From contig NZ_CP064048.1 in the NCBI RefSeq assembly GCF_020923495.1, positions 2,853,001 through 2,917,000 of the forward strand: a DNA stretch of 64,000 nt, given 5' to 3'. This document shows, one piece after another, positions 46,537 through 55,840 of this stretch; within the stretch, counting starts at the first letter, position 1, and every line of letters begins with the position of its first letter. Below the pieces are notes generated by a model. The model saw nothing but the letters and a program-made list of their open reading frames with translations. It was not told the DNA's origin and did no database searches. The DNA comes from Brevibacillus sedimenti. GTDB taxonomy: Bacteria > Bacillota > Bacilli > Brevibacillales > Brevibacillaceae. The translations under genes and the position numbers were made by a program.

Positions 46537-48120
46537 CTACAGTTCGATCTGCGTCACGCTTTTGACTTCCGGCAGCTCGCCCATGCTGTCCAGCAGTTCG
46601 GCGGAGACCGGCTTGTCGACAGAGAGCATCATGATCGCGTCGCCGCCAATGTCACGCCGTCCTACCTGCATGGTGGCGATGTTGACGTCGTTGTTGCCGA
46701 GAATCGATCCGACGCGGCCGATGACGCCGGGACGGTCGTTGTGGTGGATGTACAGCAGGTACCCTTCCGGAGCCACGTCGATGGCAAAGTCGTCGATCTT
46801 GACAATTCGCGCTCCGTAACCGTTGAGGCGGGTACCGGCGACGGTGCGCGTCTGCTGTGTGGTCTTCAACGTGACTGTCAGCAGGTTGGTAAAACCGCGA
46901 TTGTGCGCCGATTTTTTCTCCGTGACCGTAATGTCGCGCACTTTGGCCAGAAGCGGCGCATTGACGTAGTTCACTTCTTCGCCCAGGCGGAAGGAGAGTA
47001 CACCTCTCAGCACGGTTCTTGTCAGCGGTGCCGTGTCCACATCGGCCAGTTCGCCGCTGTACGTGATCGCGATTTCCTGAATCGAGCCGACCGTCACCTG
47101 TGCCAGGAAGTTCCCCAGCTTTTCGCCGAGGGTAAAGTACGGCTGCAGGCGTTCCATCACGTGCGCCGGAATGGACGGGAGGTTGACCGCGTTTTTGAAC
47201 GGCTCGCCGCGCAGCACCTTGAGAATTTCGGCCGATACGTCAACCGCCACGTTCTCCTGTGCTTCCTGTGTGGAGGCGCCCAGGTGGGGAGTGACCACGA
47301 CCTGCGGCAGGCCGATCAGCGGGTTGTCTACCGGCGGTTCTATTTCAAACACGTCCAGGGCAGCCCCTGCCACTTTCCCGGTCAAGATGGCTTCATACAG
47401 CGCCTTTTCGTCGATAATGCCGCCGCGGGCACAGTTGATGATGCGAACGCCGTCTTTCATCTTCATAAACTCGCGGGAGCTGATAATATGGCGCGTCTCC
47501 TTCGTCAGCGGAGTATGGACGGTGATGAAATCAGCCTGCCGGCAGATGTCGTCGATCGTAGCGTGGGTGACGCCCAGCTTTTTCGCCCGTTCTTCCGTCA
47601 GGAACGGATCGTAGGCCAGCACGGTCATGCCGAACGCCTTGGCTCGCTTGGCCACCTCTGTGCCGATCCGGCCCAGGCCGATGATGCCGAGCACTTTGTT
47701 GTTCAGCTCTACGCCCTGAAAGCTTTTTCGGTCCCAGGTTCCATCCGTCAGTTTTTTGTGTGCCTGCGGGATGTTCCGAGCGACGGCCATCAGCATGGCG
47801 AAGGAGTGCTCCGCCGTGGAGATCGTGTTGCCGTCGGGAGCGTTGATGACGACAACCCCGGCTTCGGTGGCCGCATTGATGTCGATGTTGTCCACGCCCA
47901 CGCCGGCGCGGCCGACCACTTTCAGTTTCTTGCCGGCAGCCAGCACCTCAGCGGTCACCTGCGTCTGACTGCGGACGAGCAGGGCGTCATAGTCCCCGAT
48001 TACGGAAAGCAGATCGGTGGGGGAGAGGTTGGTTTGACGCACCACTTCCACGTCGGGGGCGTCAAGCAGTTGCTGAATGCCGTGTTCGCTAAGCGGGTCG
48101 GTAATCAGGATTTTATACAT
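46537..48120 (-). CDS. serA: D-3-phosphoglycerate dehydrogenase
   Basis: SerA catalyses the first committed step of serine synthesis. It has 527 residues: split catalytic domain, NAD fold (IGLGRIGTEVAKRAKAFG near 146), an intervening ASB-type domain and a C-terminal ACT domain (LLYIHHNDRPGVIGRVGSIL) for serine feedback. NCARGGIIDE is conserved. ATG 48120 follows AGGAGG; upstream in-frame codons lie inside the preceding gene. It overlaps that gene by eight bases, so both are controlled by the T-box leader. Confidence 0.95.
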   Translation of the reverse strand: MYKILITDPLSEHGIQQLLDAPDVEVVRQTNLSPTDLLSVIGDYDALLVRSQTQVTAEVLAAGKKLKVVGRAGVGVDNIDINAATEAGVVVINAPDGNTISTAEHSFAMLMAVARNIPQAHKKLTDGTWDRKSFQGVELNNKVLGIIGLGRIGTEVAKRAKAFGMTVLAYDPFLTEERAKKLGVTHATIDDICRQADFITVHTPLTKETRHIISSREFMKMKDGVRIINCARGGIIDEKALYEAILTGKVAGAALDVFEIEPPVDNPLIGLPQVVVTPHLGASTQEAQENVAVDVSAEILKVLRGEPFKNAVNLPSIPAHVMERLQPYFTLGEKLGNFLAQVTVGSIQEIAITYSGELADVDTAPLTRTVLRGVLSFRLGEEVNYVNAPLLAKVRDITVTEKKSAHNRGFTNLLTVTLKTTQQTRTVAGTRLNGYGARIVKIDDFAIDVAPEGYLLYIHHNDRPGVIGRVGSILGNNDVNIATMQVGRRDIGGDAIMMLSVDKPVSAELLDSMGELPEVKSVTQIEL

Positions 48121-49267
48121 GAGCAAAAAGCACCTCCTGTGCAGCTTTGACACCTGCTCCCAGCTCAACGGGAGCACCAATTTGACGAAGCGACAGTTCG
48201 AGGGCGGCAATCACCTGCAGCACGTCGAGCGGTTCGCAGTAGCCCATGTGGCCAATGCGGAAAATCTTGCCCTTGAGGTGCTGCTGGCCGCCGGCGATAA
48301 CAACGTTGTGGCGGGTGCGGAGTACTTTTCGCAGCTCCTCTGCGTCGAATGCTCCTTGGGGATCGCACGAGGTGACCGTCGGCGAAGCGTAGGCGTCCTC
48401 GGCCATCAGCGGCACGTTCAGCGCGCGCATCGCGGCGCGGGTCATGTCGCGCATCAGTTCATGCCGCTTGATGATGGCCGGCAGTCCCTCTTCCTCCAGC
48501 ATGGAGCAGACTTCGTCCAGACCGAATACCAGCGACACGGCTGGCGTGTAAGGCGTCGTGTTTTCGGCCAGGCTTTTGCGGTAGGCCTTCAAGTCGAGGT
48601 AAAAGGCCAGCGGCTTCTTCTGGTCAATCACCTGCCAGGCTCGTTCGCTCGCGGCCAGGAAGGCCAATCCGGTCGGAAGCATAAACGCCTTTTGCGAACC
48701 GGTTACTACGATGTCCACGCCCCAGGCGTCCATCTCGCAGGCGACCGCGCCCAGACAGCTTACCGCATCCACGATGAACAGGGCGTCCGAATGCTGGCGC
48801 ACCACCTGTGCCAGTTCGCGAATCGGGTTGAGCACGCCGGTCGACGTTTCGCAGTAAGTGGCGAATACGGCTTTTACCTGCGGCTTGTCAGCCAGAAACG
48901 CCTGAAGCAGATCCGGAGTGACCGCCTTTCCCCAGGGAACTTCCAGGCGGTGGGCAATGACGCCGTAGCGTTCGCAGATTTTGGCAAACCGTTCGCCAAA
49001 CGCGCCGCTTACCAGAATCACCGCCTCTTCGCCCGGCTGCAGCGTGTTGACCACGCTCATCTCCAATGCGCTGGTGCCGCTGCCAGCGAGGATGAACACG
49101 TCCTGGCTCGTGCCGAAGTACGGCTTCAACCGTTTGGCAGTGCGGGCGAACAGCTCGGAAAACTGTCCGCTGCGATGGCCGATCATCGGCTGGTTCATCG
49201 CCTGCTGGACGCGAGGGGGGATGGGGGTAGGTCCTGGTATGCGCAGGATCATTTTGTCTGCAAACAT
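48113..49267 (-). CDS. class V aminotransferase (serine-pyruvate / alanine-glyoxylate type)
   Basis: This 384-residue PLP enzyme of the AGXT-like class V family has PLP lysine K193 in GSQKAFMLPTG and a GSGTSALE phosphate cup. By family it could act on serine, alanine or glyoxylate; by context with serA it may supply the phosphoserine transamination step, since no serC is in the window. This is inference. The ATG start is behind AAGGAGGAG, directly after a T-box leader. Confidence 0.9.
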   Translation of the reverse strand: MFADKMILRIPGPTPIPPRVQQAMNQPMIGHRSGQFSELFARTAKRLKPYFGTSQDVFILAGSGTSALEMSVVNTLQPGEEAVILVSGAFGERFAKICERYGVIAHRLEVPWGKAVTPDLLQAFLADKPQVKAVFATYCETSTGVLNPIRELAQVVRQHSDALFIVDAVSCLGAVACEMDAWGVDIVVTGSQKAFMLPTGLAFLAASERAWQVIDQKKPLAFYLDLKAYRKSLAENTTPYTPAVSLVFGLDEVCSMLEEEGLPAIIKRHELMRDMTRAAMRALNVPLMAEDAYASPTVTSCDPQGAFDAEELRKVLRTRHNVVIAGGQQHLKGKIFRIGHMGYCEPLDVLQVIAALELSLRQIGAPVELGAGVKAAQEVLFAHV

Positions 49268-49297
49268 GGATTTCTCTCCTCCTTGACAAGTGCATAT

Positions 49298-49612
49298 AAA
49301 AAACCTCCCGTTCCCACACTGCTCCTGTTCGCGGAACAGTGAGGGACGAGAGGCTTGCTTCGCGGTGCCACCCTCATTCGTTCTTCTTCTCGCAAAGAAG
49401 AACCTTGCCAGGTACGAGACCTGTGAGATAACGGATCAACCGTTCGCGCCTACTGGATGCCCGGGACATCGGTTCAGCGCAACAACTCGGAAGTGCTCAT
49501 CCTTGGTGGGAACCACCGATTCGCAGCGACCATCGGCTCTCTGAGGGTTTCCCGTGCCAGGCATCTCTTCGTCATCGTTGTTGAAGTATTGAAGCTGTTT
49601 CAGATTTGTAAT
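49298..49612 (-). promoter_or_regulatory. T-box riboswitch leader, probably tRNA-Ser
   Basis: On the minus strand the leader contains the T-box AGGGTGGCACCGCG at 49374-49361 (perfect to consensus), a distal stem I loop resembling AGAGAGCCGATGGTCG near 49540, and a terminator (CCTCTCGT...ACGGGAGG then TTTTTT, 49353-49298). A serine codon AGC lies at 49497-49495 and UCC a few bases on, within the 3' side of stem I where the specifier is expected. Uncharged tRNA would favour antitermination and expression of the aminotransferase-serA operon. Confidence 0.88.
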
Positions 49613-49614
49613 TT

Positions 49615-49643
49615 ACAATATCACGAGGGTTTGCAGACGTCAA
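49615..49643 (-). promoter_or_regulatory. promoter of T-box operon
   Basis: TTGACG and TATTGT are separated by 17 bases on the minus strand, directly before the leader. Confidence 0.62.
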
Positions 49644-49729
49644 GCAAAAAAAGAACATTACTTAACAAATTAGATTTTTTGTTCGTAAAATAGTAGCGTT
49701 TTCACTGATGGAAGGTGTATTTTGGGGTT

Positions 49730-49797
49730 AAAAACCGAACGTTATCCAATTGGTTTTATAAAAAATGGAAAATTTCCAGTTGGAATGTTCGGTTTTT
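49730..49797. other. 68-nt fold-back between ppa and T-box operon
   Basis: AAAAACCGAAC pairs perfectly with GTTCGGTTTTT, and inside it TCCAATTGG pairs with CCAGTTGGA, leaving an AT-rich centre that can also pair. The A and T runs on both ends allow bidirectional termination, but it lies beyond the ppa terminator. Confidence 0.6.
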
Positions 49798-49821
49798 CCG
49801 TGCAGCGGGAGCTGATGTATG

Positions 49822-49857
49822 CAAAAGCCCTGTGTCTCGGTGCAAGACACAGGGCTC
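49822..49857 (-). terminator. terminator of ppa
   Basis: On the minus strand AGCCCTGTGTC pairs with GACACAGGGCT across a 9-base loop, then TTT. Confidence 0.77.
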
Positions 49858-49879
49858 ATCGAAGATCGGCCCCACGCGA

Positions 49880-50377
49880 TCAGTTGTTGGCGGCGTAGCG
49901 AGCCAGGCACTCGTCGATCAGGGCTGCTGCCTTTTCGGGGCCTTCCCAACCCTCGATCTTGGTGGTTTTGTTCTCCAGGTCTTTGTAGCGCTCGAAGAAG
50001 TGGGAGATCTCCTTCAGCACATGTGGCGGCACGTCGTCCAGGGACTTCACATGGTCGAAGCGCGGATCGTCCACCGGAACGCCGAGCAGTTTTTCGTCCT
50101 GCCCTTTGTCGTCAGACATGATCAGCACACCGATTACGCGGGATTTGATCACGCAGCCCGGGAAGGTCGGGAACGTGGTCAGCACGAGGATATCCAGCGG
50201 ATCGCCGTCCAGCGCCAGCGTTTTGTCCAGGTATCCGTATTCGGTCGGATAGTGCATCGGCGAGTAGAGGACGCGGTCCAGGCGGAATACGCCGGCTTCC
50301 TTGTCATACTCGTATTTGTTTTGGCTGCCCGCGGGAATTTCGATAAACGCGTCAACGACTTTGTTTTCGAAAGACAT
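49880..50377 (-). CDS. ppa: inorganic pyrophosphatase (family I)
   Basis: This 165-residue soluble enzyme hydrolyses pyrophosphate. The signature DGDPLDILVL with metal aspartates, KYEYDKE, and YPTEYGY(L) are intact. This is the E. coli-type family I enzyme, not the manganese family II PpaC of B. subtilis. The start ATG is behind AGGAGG. Confidence 0.95.
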   Translation of the reverse strand: MSFENKVVDAFIEIPAGSQNKYEYDKEAGVFRLDRVLYSPMHYPTEYGYLDKTLALDGDPLDILVLTTFPTFPGCVIKSRVIGVLIMSDDKGQDEKLLGVPVDDPRFDHVKSLDDVPPHVLKEISHFFERYKDLENKTTKIEGWEGPEKAAALIDECLARYAANN

Positions 50378-50422
50378 CTTTGCTCCTCCTCACAAAAAGA
50401 TGATTATGTACGGACTGTCCAC

Positions 50423-50431
50423 ATTATAGCA
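50423..50431 (-). promoter_or_regulatory. extended -10 promoter of ppa
   Basis: TGCTATAAT on the minus strand is an extended -10 with a perfect TATAAT and no good -35, 46 bases before ppa. Confidence 0.45.
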
Positions 50432-50458
50432 GGAACCGGCAGCAAAAGAAAGAAATGA

Positions 50459-50497
50459 AAAAACCCCCCATGTCTCGAGAGGCATGAGCGGTTTTTT
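50459..50497 (-). terminator. terminator of ferredoxin gene
   Basis: On the minus strand AAAAAACC..CATG pairs with CATG..GGTTTTTT around a 10-base loop, with an internal mismatch. Confidence 0.55.
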
Positions 50498-50510
50498 GTT
50501 TGTGGGTAAA

Positions 50511-50765
<255 letters not shown>

Positions 50766-50767
50766 TC

Positions 50768-50796
50768 ATTTTATTCGTTGTATGAAAAGATTTCAA
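50768..50796 (-). promoter_or_regulatory. promoter of fer
   Basis: TTGAAA and TAAAAT are separated by 17 bases on the minus strand, about 48 bases before fer. Confidence 0.65.
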
Positions 50797-50823
50797 GAAT
50801 GAATCACATCTAAAAATAGACCC

Positions 50824-51741
50824 CTATCGGAATATGGGAAGTTCCGGCGTCTTCACGGCCGGGTACAGTTTGAGCTGAAGCTGCTTGAAATCGCCAACTT
50901 TCACCATGTCGGCGGTCGTTAACAGCCGGAGGGCTGCATTCACGTCTTGAAGTCCGAGGCTCTGCCATTCGTTGGACGACATCAGCATGTCCAGCCGCGC
51001 CGTCAAATCTTCCGGATTGTACGCCGTCCATTGTTTGTGATGGGTCAGCGCGGTTGCGGCCAGGTACGTGCGATAGTGAAACGGGTACTGTTTCCACTGG
51101 GCGATGCTGAGTGTCTTCGGCGCTTCTTTCGGCATTGGCTGTTTGGTGACATACGATGACTCCCACAAGGCCAGCGCCTGGTAGAGCAGTTCCTGTCCCT
51201 TCAGCCAACTGTTCTGGGACAACGTGAGGCGAGAGGCAATCTCCTCGGGTTCGAGTATATTACTATTCTGATCGGAGAGCAACTGCTCGATACTATCCAA
51301 ATAAGCCCGGACGCTGTCCAGGAAGATGCTTTGGGACTGGTTCAGCAGGGGAGCGGTGGTGAGTGCCGCCGGTTTCTCCAATTGCTTGATCGTCTCTTTG
51401 GCTGCCTTCACCAGTTGGTTGAGCGAATCGGTCCGCTGCTGTGTGTCCATGCGGCTCCAGTCTGCCATCTTGTCAAAGTGGGCTTGCTTCAGTTCCAGCA
51501 GCGGAGCGTACACGGCGTAATGAAAACGGATAAAGTCCTGTTCACTGTACAGTTTTTGTTCCCGCAGCAGCTTTTCCTGCTCCAGCATTTGCTTCTCTGT
51601 CTGGGAAGCTGCCGCTTGCTGTTCCTCCATCGCAGCTTTCATGTACCGGGCGCCGAAAAAAAATCCGCCAACAAAGCAGGCAAGTGTTATGATGATCATG
51701 TACGCAACGAGAAATTCAGATTTGGTTAAACGTTTGTTCAT
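50824..51741 (-). CDS. membrane-anchored protein of unknown function
   Basis: This 305-residue protein is not recognised. One membrane segment (about 11-30) is followed by a predicted coiled coil (AAMEEQQAAASQTEKQMLEQEKLL region) and a helical, probably extracytoplasmic domain rich in Q, L and S; a Type II (N-in) orientation is likely from the KR-rich start. There are no cysteines in enzymatic motifs. It is divergent from ypbB, with 69 bases between the starts, and upstream of fer in the same direction. The start ATG is behind GGAGG. Confidence 0.75.
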   Translation of the reverse strand: MNKRLTKSEFLVAYMIIITLACFVGGFFFGARYMKAAMEEQQAAASQTEKQMLEQEKLLREQKLYSEQDFIRFHYAVYAPLLELKQAHFDKMADWSRMDTQQRTDSLNQLVKAAKETIKQLEKPAALTTAPLLNQSQSIFLDSVRAYLDSIEQLLSDQNSNILEPEEIASRLTLSQNSWLKGQELLYQALALWESSYVTKQPMPKEAPKTLSIAQWKQYPFHYRTYLAATALTHHKQWTAYNPEDLTARLDMLMSSNEWQSLGLQDVNAALRLLTTADMVKVGDFKQLQLKLYPAVKTPELPIFR

Positions 51742-51810
51742 ACGATCCTCCAGTATCCTTTTGTACGATAGTAAGTGTGTAGTATGTGGGGAGTGAAAAA
51801 TCGAGTACCC

Positions 51811-52929
51811 ATGAGCAGTCCTACCTTAGCCGAACTGGAGCATGATTTCATGCAGGCTGTCACCCTCAACGGATTGCGTCCGCTGGCGGGAGAACGGACC
51901 ATCCAGGCGCTGTATTACATTCTGCGCGGCCGCAAGACCAACCAGACGCTTCAGGATGTGCATTTGTTCGCCCTTTATCCGTATTATCGGATGATTCCCC
52001 GCCTTTTGAAAGAGGATTGGGAGAAAATTGTCGACGCGCTCATGCAGCAGGGATTGATCCGCCTGGTGAGCCCGCCGGGGGAAGGACGCAAGCCGTCCTA
52101 TGAACTGACGGAAGCGGGGGAGACCTGCGCCGCAGCCGGACGGGAGAGGTATCAGCTGGGATTCTGGTTCCAGCCGTTTGCCGGGACCGAGGTGGCTGAG
52201 CCGCTGGACCTCTTTTGGCGCCGCCTGCACCTGCTCGTCCAGACCGTCTCCCACCTGCTGGCAAACGACTTGTCCTTTCAGCCTGTCGTACAGGACAAGC
52301 AGGTGCAGCAGTGGGTGAAGCAGCGTCTGGGAAGACCGGAGCAGCGGGAACGCTGGCAGGAACATCTGGCGGACGAGCTGTACCGCCTGCTGGAACCGCT
52401 TCCCGCCTCTGTCCAGGAAGTAGTCGTCACCCGCTTTTCCGGTGCGGCCCAATCGGGGCAAACCTTGACCCAACTGGCGCTGCACAGGCGGGAAGCCCCT
52501 TCGTACATACAGCTGCAATTTCGATACGGGCTGGCGCGGGCGTTGGACGCGCTGCGAAGCGAGAGCGAACGGTTTCCGCTGCTGGCCGAGCTAGCCGGTC
52601 CGTCCGGCAGCGGGGAACGGCGGCTGAGCGATAGCGCCGAGCAGACGTACGCGCTCCTGCGACAAGGCTTCTCAGTCGCGGAGATCGCCCAGAGACGAAG
52701 AATCAAACCCAGCACGGTGGAGGATCACCTGGCGGAAATCGCCCTGCGCTGCCCGGAGTGGGACTGCTCGCGCTTTCTCTCGCCCGCGTTGGCAGAGAGG
52801 ATCGTGCAGGCTAGTGAACAGTTGGGCACGAACCGGCTGCGCGTCGTGAAGGACCACCTGGGGCCAGACGTATCCTATCTGCAAATCCGTTTGGCGCTGG
52901 CGCGGCGGAAGGGAGGGACGACGACGTGA
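51811..52929 (+). CDS. ypbB: YpbB family helix-turn-helix protein
   Basis: This 372-residue protein of the YpbB family has an N-terminal LAGERTIQALYYILRGRKTNQT segment and a C-terminal helix-turn-helix (about 287-330, with GFSVAEIAQRRRIKPSTVEDHL). It is almost always encoded just before recQ and overlaps it by four bases here; a RecQ-associated role is likely but unproven. The start is uncertain; ATG 51811 is best supported by length. Confidence 0.85.
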   Translation: MSSPTLAELEHDFMQAVTLNGLRPLAGERTIQALYYILRGRKTNQTLQDVHLFALYPYYRMIPRLLKEDWEKIVDALMQQGLIRLVSPPGEGRKPSYELTEAGETCAAAGRERYQLGFWFQPFAGTEVAEPLDLFWRRLHLLVQTVSHLLANDLSFQPVVQDKQVQQWVKQRLGRPEQRERWQEHLADELYRLLEPLPASVQEVVVTRFSGAAQSGQTLTQLALHRREAPSYIQLQFRYGLARALDALRSESERFPLLAELAGPSGSGERRLSDSAEQTYALLRQGFSVAEIAQRRRIKPSTVEDHLAEIALRCPEWDCSRFLSPALAERIVQASEQLGTNRLRVVKDHLGPDVSYLQIRLALARRKGGTTT

Positions 52930-54503
52930 TAAACGTTGATCTGCTGACCCAAGCGCTGCGCCGTCACTTTGGCTATGAAACGTTTCGTCCCGGCCAGCAG
53001 GAGATTATTTCTCGCCTGCTGCAGGGAAAAAACGTGCTCGGGCTGTTGGCGACCGGCGGCGGAAAGTCGCTGACGTACCAACTGCCCGCGCTTCTCTTGC
53101 CAGGAGTGGTCGTCGTGGTCTCTCCGTTGATTTCCTTGATGGTGGACCAGGTGCAGCAGCTTCGCGCCAGGCGGAAAATTCCCGCTGCCTACCTGAACAG
53201 CACCCTGGACCCGGCAGATTCCCGGCAAATCATGCGCGACATCAGAAGCGGCGCCTGCAAACTGCTCTATGTATCTCCGGAAAAGCTGCAGCAGCCGATC
53301 GTGCAGGAGACGCTGCGCAGCGCAGGTGTTTCGATGGTCGCCGTCGACGAAGCCCACTGCATCTCCCAGTGGGGGCATGATTTCCGCACGGACTATCTGC
53401 GGCTGCCGGACGTGATAGAGAAGCTCGGCGGTCCGCCGGTACTGGCTGTAACCGCCACCGCCACGACAGCGGTGAGAGAAGAGATATGCCGCTTGTTGAA
53501 GATTGAACCGGAGGACGTGGTGGCGCTTCCGCTCAATCGAGCCAATATTGCGATCGACGTGATCGCCGCAGCCAGCGAAGCCGAGCGCCGGGAACAGGTG
53601 ATGGCCGCGATGGACCGCCTGCGCGGGCCGGGGATTGTCTACTGCAGCACACGGCAGGCTGTGGAGACGCTCGTCGCCGCTTACCAGTTGGACGGAAAAA
53701 AACGGGTTCACGCATATCACGGCGGCATGAACAGCATGGAACGGATGCTGGTACAGACGCAGTTTTTGCGCGGAGAGCTGGAAGTGATCGTGGCGACCAA
53801 CGCATTTGGCATGGGAATCGACAAGGCCGACATCCGCTACGTGATCCACTACCACTTTCCCGCCAGCCTGGAAGCCTACGCCCAGGAAATCGGACGGATC
53901 GGCAGGGACGGGGCACCCGGTTATGCTGCGCTGTATTACGTGGCGGATGATTTGCACATTCACGCGCACATGCTGGAAAACGAGTACCCGACCGCAGAAG
54001 AGGTGGCCCGCTTTCTTCGCCTGCTGAACAGGGAGGGTTCACTGCCTGCAGAGGTGCTCACCGCGGCGGAGATCGACGCAGACATGGCCCGGCTGCTGTT
54101 CTTTTACGCTGAACAGAGCGGCCTGTTGAGGGAAGTGGCGGTCACGCGCGAACAGTACCACTACACCTTGTCCGATGTGCCGTCGGACGGTGAAGCGCTC
54201 CAAAACCACGTGCAGCGGGTTTGGCAGGCCACGGAATGGAGCAGGCGGCAAAAGCGGCAAAAGCTGTCGGACATGCTGCGCTGGCTGGAGGGTAGCGGCT
54301 GTTTGCGCCGCGAGTTGAACCGGTACTTTGGTGAGGATGACCAATCCTATTCGCTGGCTTGCTGCTCCCGCTGCGGCCTGGAGCTGTCCCCCTATCTGGA
54401 GGAGACGCACTTGGCTCGTCCGCCTCAGAGAGAAACGATCTGGAATTTGCGGGAGGCATTGGCCCGGCTGCTGCCGAATCGTAAGGGAGGGAAGGGGCCG
54501 TGA
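52926..54503 (+). CDS. recQ: ATP-dependent DNA helicase RecQ
   Basis: This 525-residue 3'-5' DNA helicase functions in recombination and fork repair. Walker A is ATGGGKS at 42-48 and the DEAH box at 141-144, followed by motif FRTDYLRL and the VATNAFGMGIDKADIRYVIHY motif. A shortened C-terminal part has a zinc-type CCSRCG; no clear HRDC domain. The start GTG overlaps ypbB by four bases and its end overlaps the next gene. Confidence 0.94.
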   Translation: MINVDLLTQALRRHFGYETFRPGQQEIISRLLQGKNVLGLLATGGGKSLTYQLPALLLPGVVVVVSPLISLMVDQVQQLRARRKIPAAYLNSTLDPADSRQIMRDIRSGACKLLYVSPEKLQQPIVQETLRSAGVSMVAVDEAHCISQWGHDFRTDYLRLPDVIEKLGGPPVLAVTATATTAVREEICRLLKIEPEDVVALPLNRANIAIDVIAAASEAERREQVMAAMDRLRGPGIVYCSTRQAVETLVAAYQLDGKKRVHAYHGGMNSMERMLVQTQFLRGELEVIVATNAFGMGIDKADIRYVIHYHFPASLEAYAQEIGRIGRDGAPGYAALYYVADDLHIHAHMLENEYPTAEEVARFLRLLNREGSLPAEVLTAAEIDADMARLLFFYAEQSGLLREVAVTREQYHYTLSDVPSDGEALQNHVQRVWQATEWSRRQKRQKLSDMLRWLEGSGCLRRELNRYFGEDDQSYSLACCSRCGLELSPYLEETHLARPPQRETIWNLREALARLLPNRKGGKGP

Positions 54504-55081
54504 AGCGTCGATGGGAAGAATTCGATCCGGCCGCTCTGAGGCTCAATTTGTGGCTGACCCAGTTCATCGTGCTGGCGGTGGCTGCAATCGGCAGCTTATG
54601 GGTGCACGGTTGGAAAGGTACCCTGCTGCTGTTTGCGCTGCCGACCCTGCCGGAACTGGCGCGTGCAGGAGCCGTCGCGCTTGCGGTCGTTCTGGCCAGC
54701 ATCCTGATGGACCGGTATCTGCCGCGACGATGGCAGGATGACGGCGACATTAATGAACGAATTTTTCGCGGTCTGCCTTTTGGGACCACCGCTTTGCTGT
54801 GCGCAGTGATCGGAATCGGGGAAGAATGGCTGTTTCGCGGTGTGCTTCTGCCGCTGATCGGCAATGGATGGACAAGTCTGGTCTTTACCCTGGTTCACGT
54901 CCGGTACCTGCAAAAGCCGCTGCTTGTCGCAAGCGTCTATGGCACCAGCTGGCTTTTGGGCTGGCTGTTTGAATCGGGCGGGCAGCTCGTCACACCGATA
55001 CTGGCCCACATGGCGATCGATTTGCTGCTGGCTCTCTACATTCAATACGGATGTGCAAGCGAGAGGAGGAATCAGGAGTGA
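54500..55081 (+). CDS. ypbD: CPBP (CAAX-type) intramembrane metalloprotease YpbD
   Basis: This 193-residue polytopic protein of the Abi/CAAX protease family has catalytic EE at 108-109 (GEEWLFRG), a second motif with H in LVHVRYLQK, and HMAIDLLLAL. There are about five membrane segments. It is coupled to recQ by a four-base overlap. The substrate is unknown. Confidence 0.86.
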   Translation: MKRRWEEFDPAALRLNLWLTQFIVLAVAAIGSLWVHGWKGTLLLFALPTLPELARAGAVALAVVLASILMDRYLPRRWQDDGDINERIFRGLPFGTTALLCAVIGIGEEWLFRGVLLPLIGNGWTSLVFTLVHVRYLQKPLLVASVYGTSWLLGWLFESGGQLVTPILAHMAIDLLLALYIQYGCASERRNQE

Positions 55082-55779
55082 CAAAGGGCAGAAGCAAACG
55101 GATGCCGGAAACGTTCCGGGTGAGTCCGGAATTGGACGTGCACGAACTGCCTCCGCGGCGGTTGCGCCACAAAAGGGGGCGGCTCTCATACAAAGCTGTT
55201 CTCAGTTCCGGCCTGGCCATTTTCGGCTCGCTGTTTCTCGTGCTGGTGGCCGCAGAACTGTACCAGGCCCATCAAACGTTGTCGAATCCCCCAGCTAATG
55301 AGACAGCACGAGCGGAGCAAGCCGCAGCCGGACAGCCGTCTGCTATCGCCCAAGCGGACGGCTCGGCTCCGTCTGCTTCCCCCGTCGGTTCGGCCGCTGT
55401 TAGTGGCGGTGAGGGAGGACAGGCAGCGGCCATCGTGAACAACCCAAGCAGCGGATCGCTGCCTAATGAATCGGCGCAGACAAAAGCGAATGCTGTCGCG
55501 GGAACGGCGTCAGAAAAGCCTGCCACAGAACAGACAAACGCCACCACTCCTGCCTCCTTCGGGCATACTTCGTCTTCCGGTAAAGTCCAAGCCGCCAAGC
55601 CGGCGCCTAAGCCTAAGGTAAAGCACCACGTCGTTCAAAAGGGGGAGACGCTGTTCATGCTGTCCCGACTCTACTATGGAAACAACGGAGGGGTCTCCCG
55701 GATTGCGAGATACAATGGGATTAGTCCGGAGGCCAAGTTGAAAGCAGGTGACGTATTGTCGATTCCTCTGTCGCCGTGA
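55078..55779 (+). CDS. ypbE: LysM domain membrane protein YpbE
   Basis: This 233-residue protein has a basic cytoplasmic head, one membrane segment (about 39-60), a long Ala/Ser/Thr/Gln-rich linker and a C-terminal LysM peptidoglycan-binding domain (about 181-231, KGETLFMLSRLYYG). It resembles B. subtilis YpbE in order and layout. The start GTG 55078 overlaps ypbD (GTGA), behind AGGAGG. Confidence 0.88.
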   Translation: MTKGRSKRMPETFRVSPELDVHELPPRRLRHKRGRLSYKAVLSSGLAIFGSLFLVLVAAELYQAHQTLSNPPANETARAEQAAAGQPSAIAQADGSAPSASPVGSAAVSGGEGGQAAAIVNNPSSGSLPNESAQTKANAVAGTASEKPATEQTNATTPASFGHTSSSGKVQAAKPAPKPKVKHHVVQKGETLFMLSRLYYGNNGGVSRIARYNGISPEAKLKAGDVLSIPLSP

Positions 55780-55840
55780 TGAGCCGGCAGTCAAACGGAC
55801 ATGCTAAGGGAAAACCGAGAGACGGGCAGGTGACGATGGC

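Noticed and set aside
45159-49342. Long plus-strand frames opposite the permease, serA and aminotransferase genes
   Set aside because: The minus-strand proteins have clear family motifs and ribosome sites; the plus-strand frames have low-complexity His/Arg/Gln-rich products.
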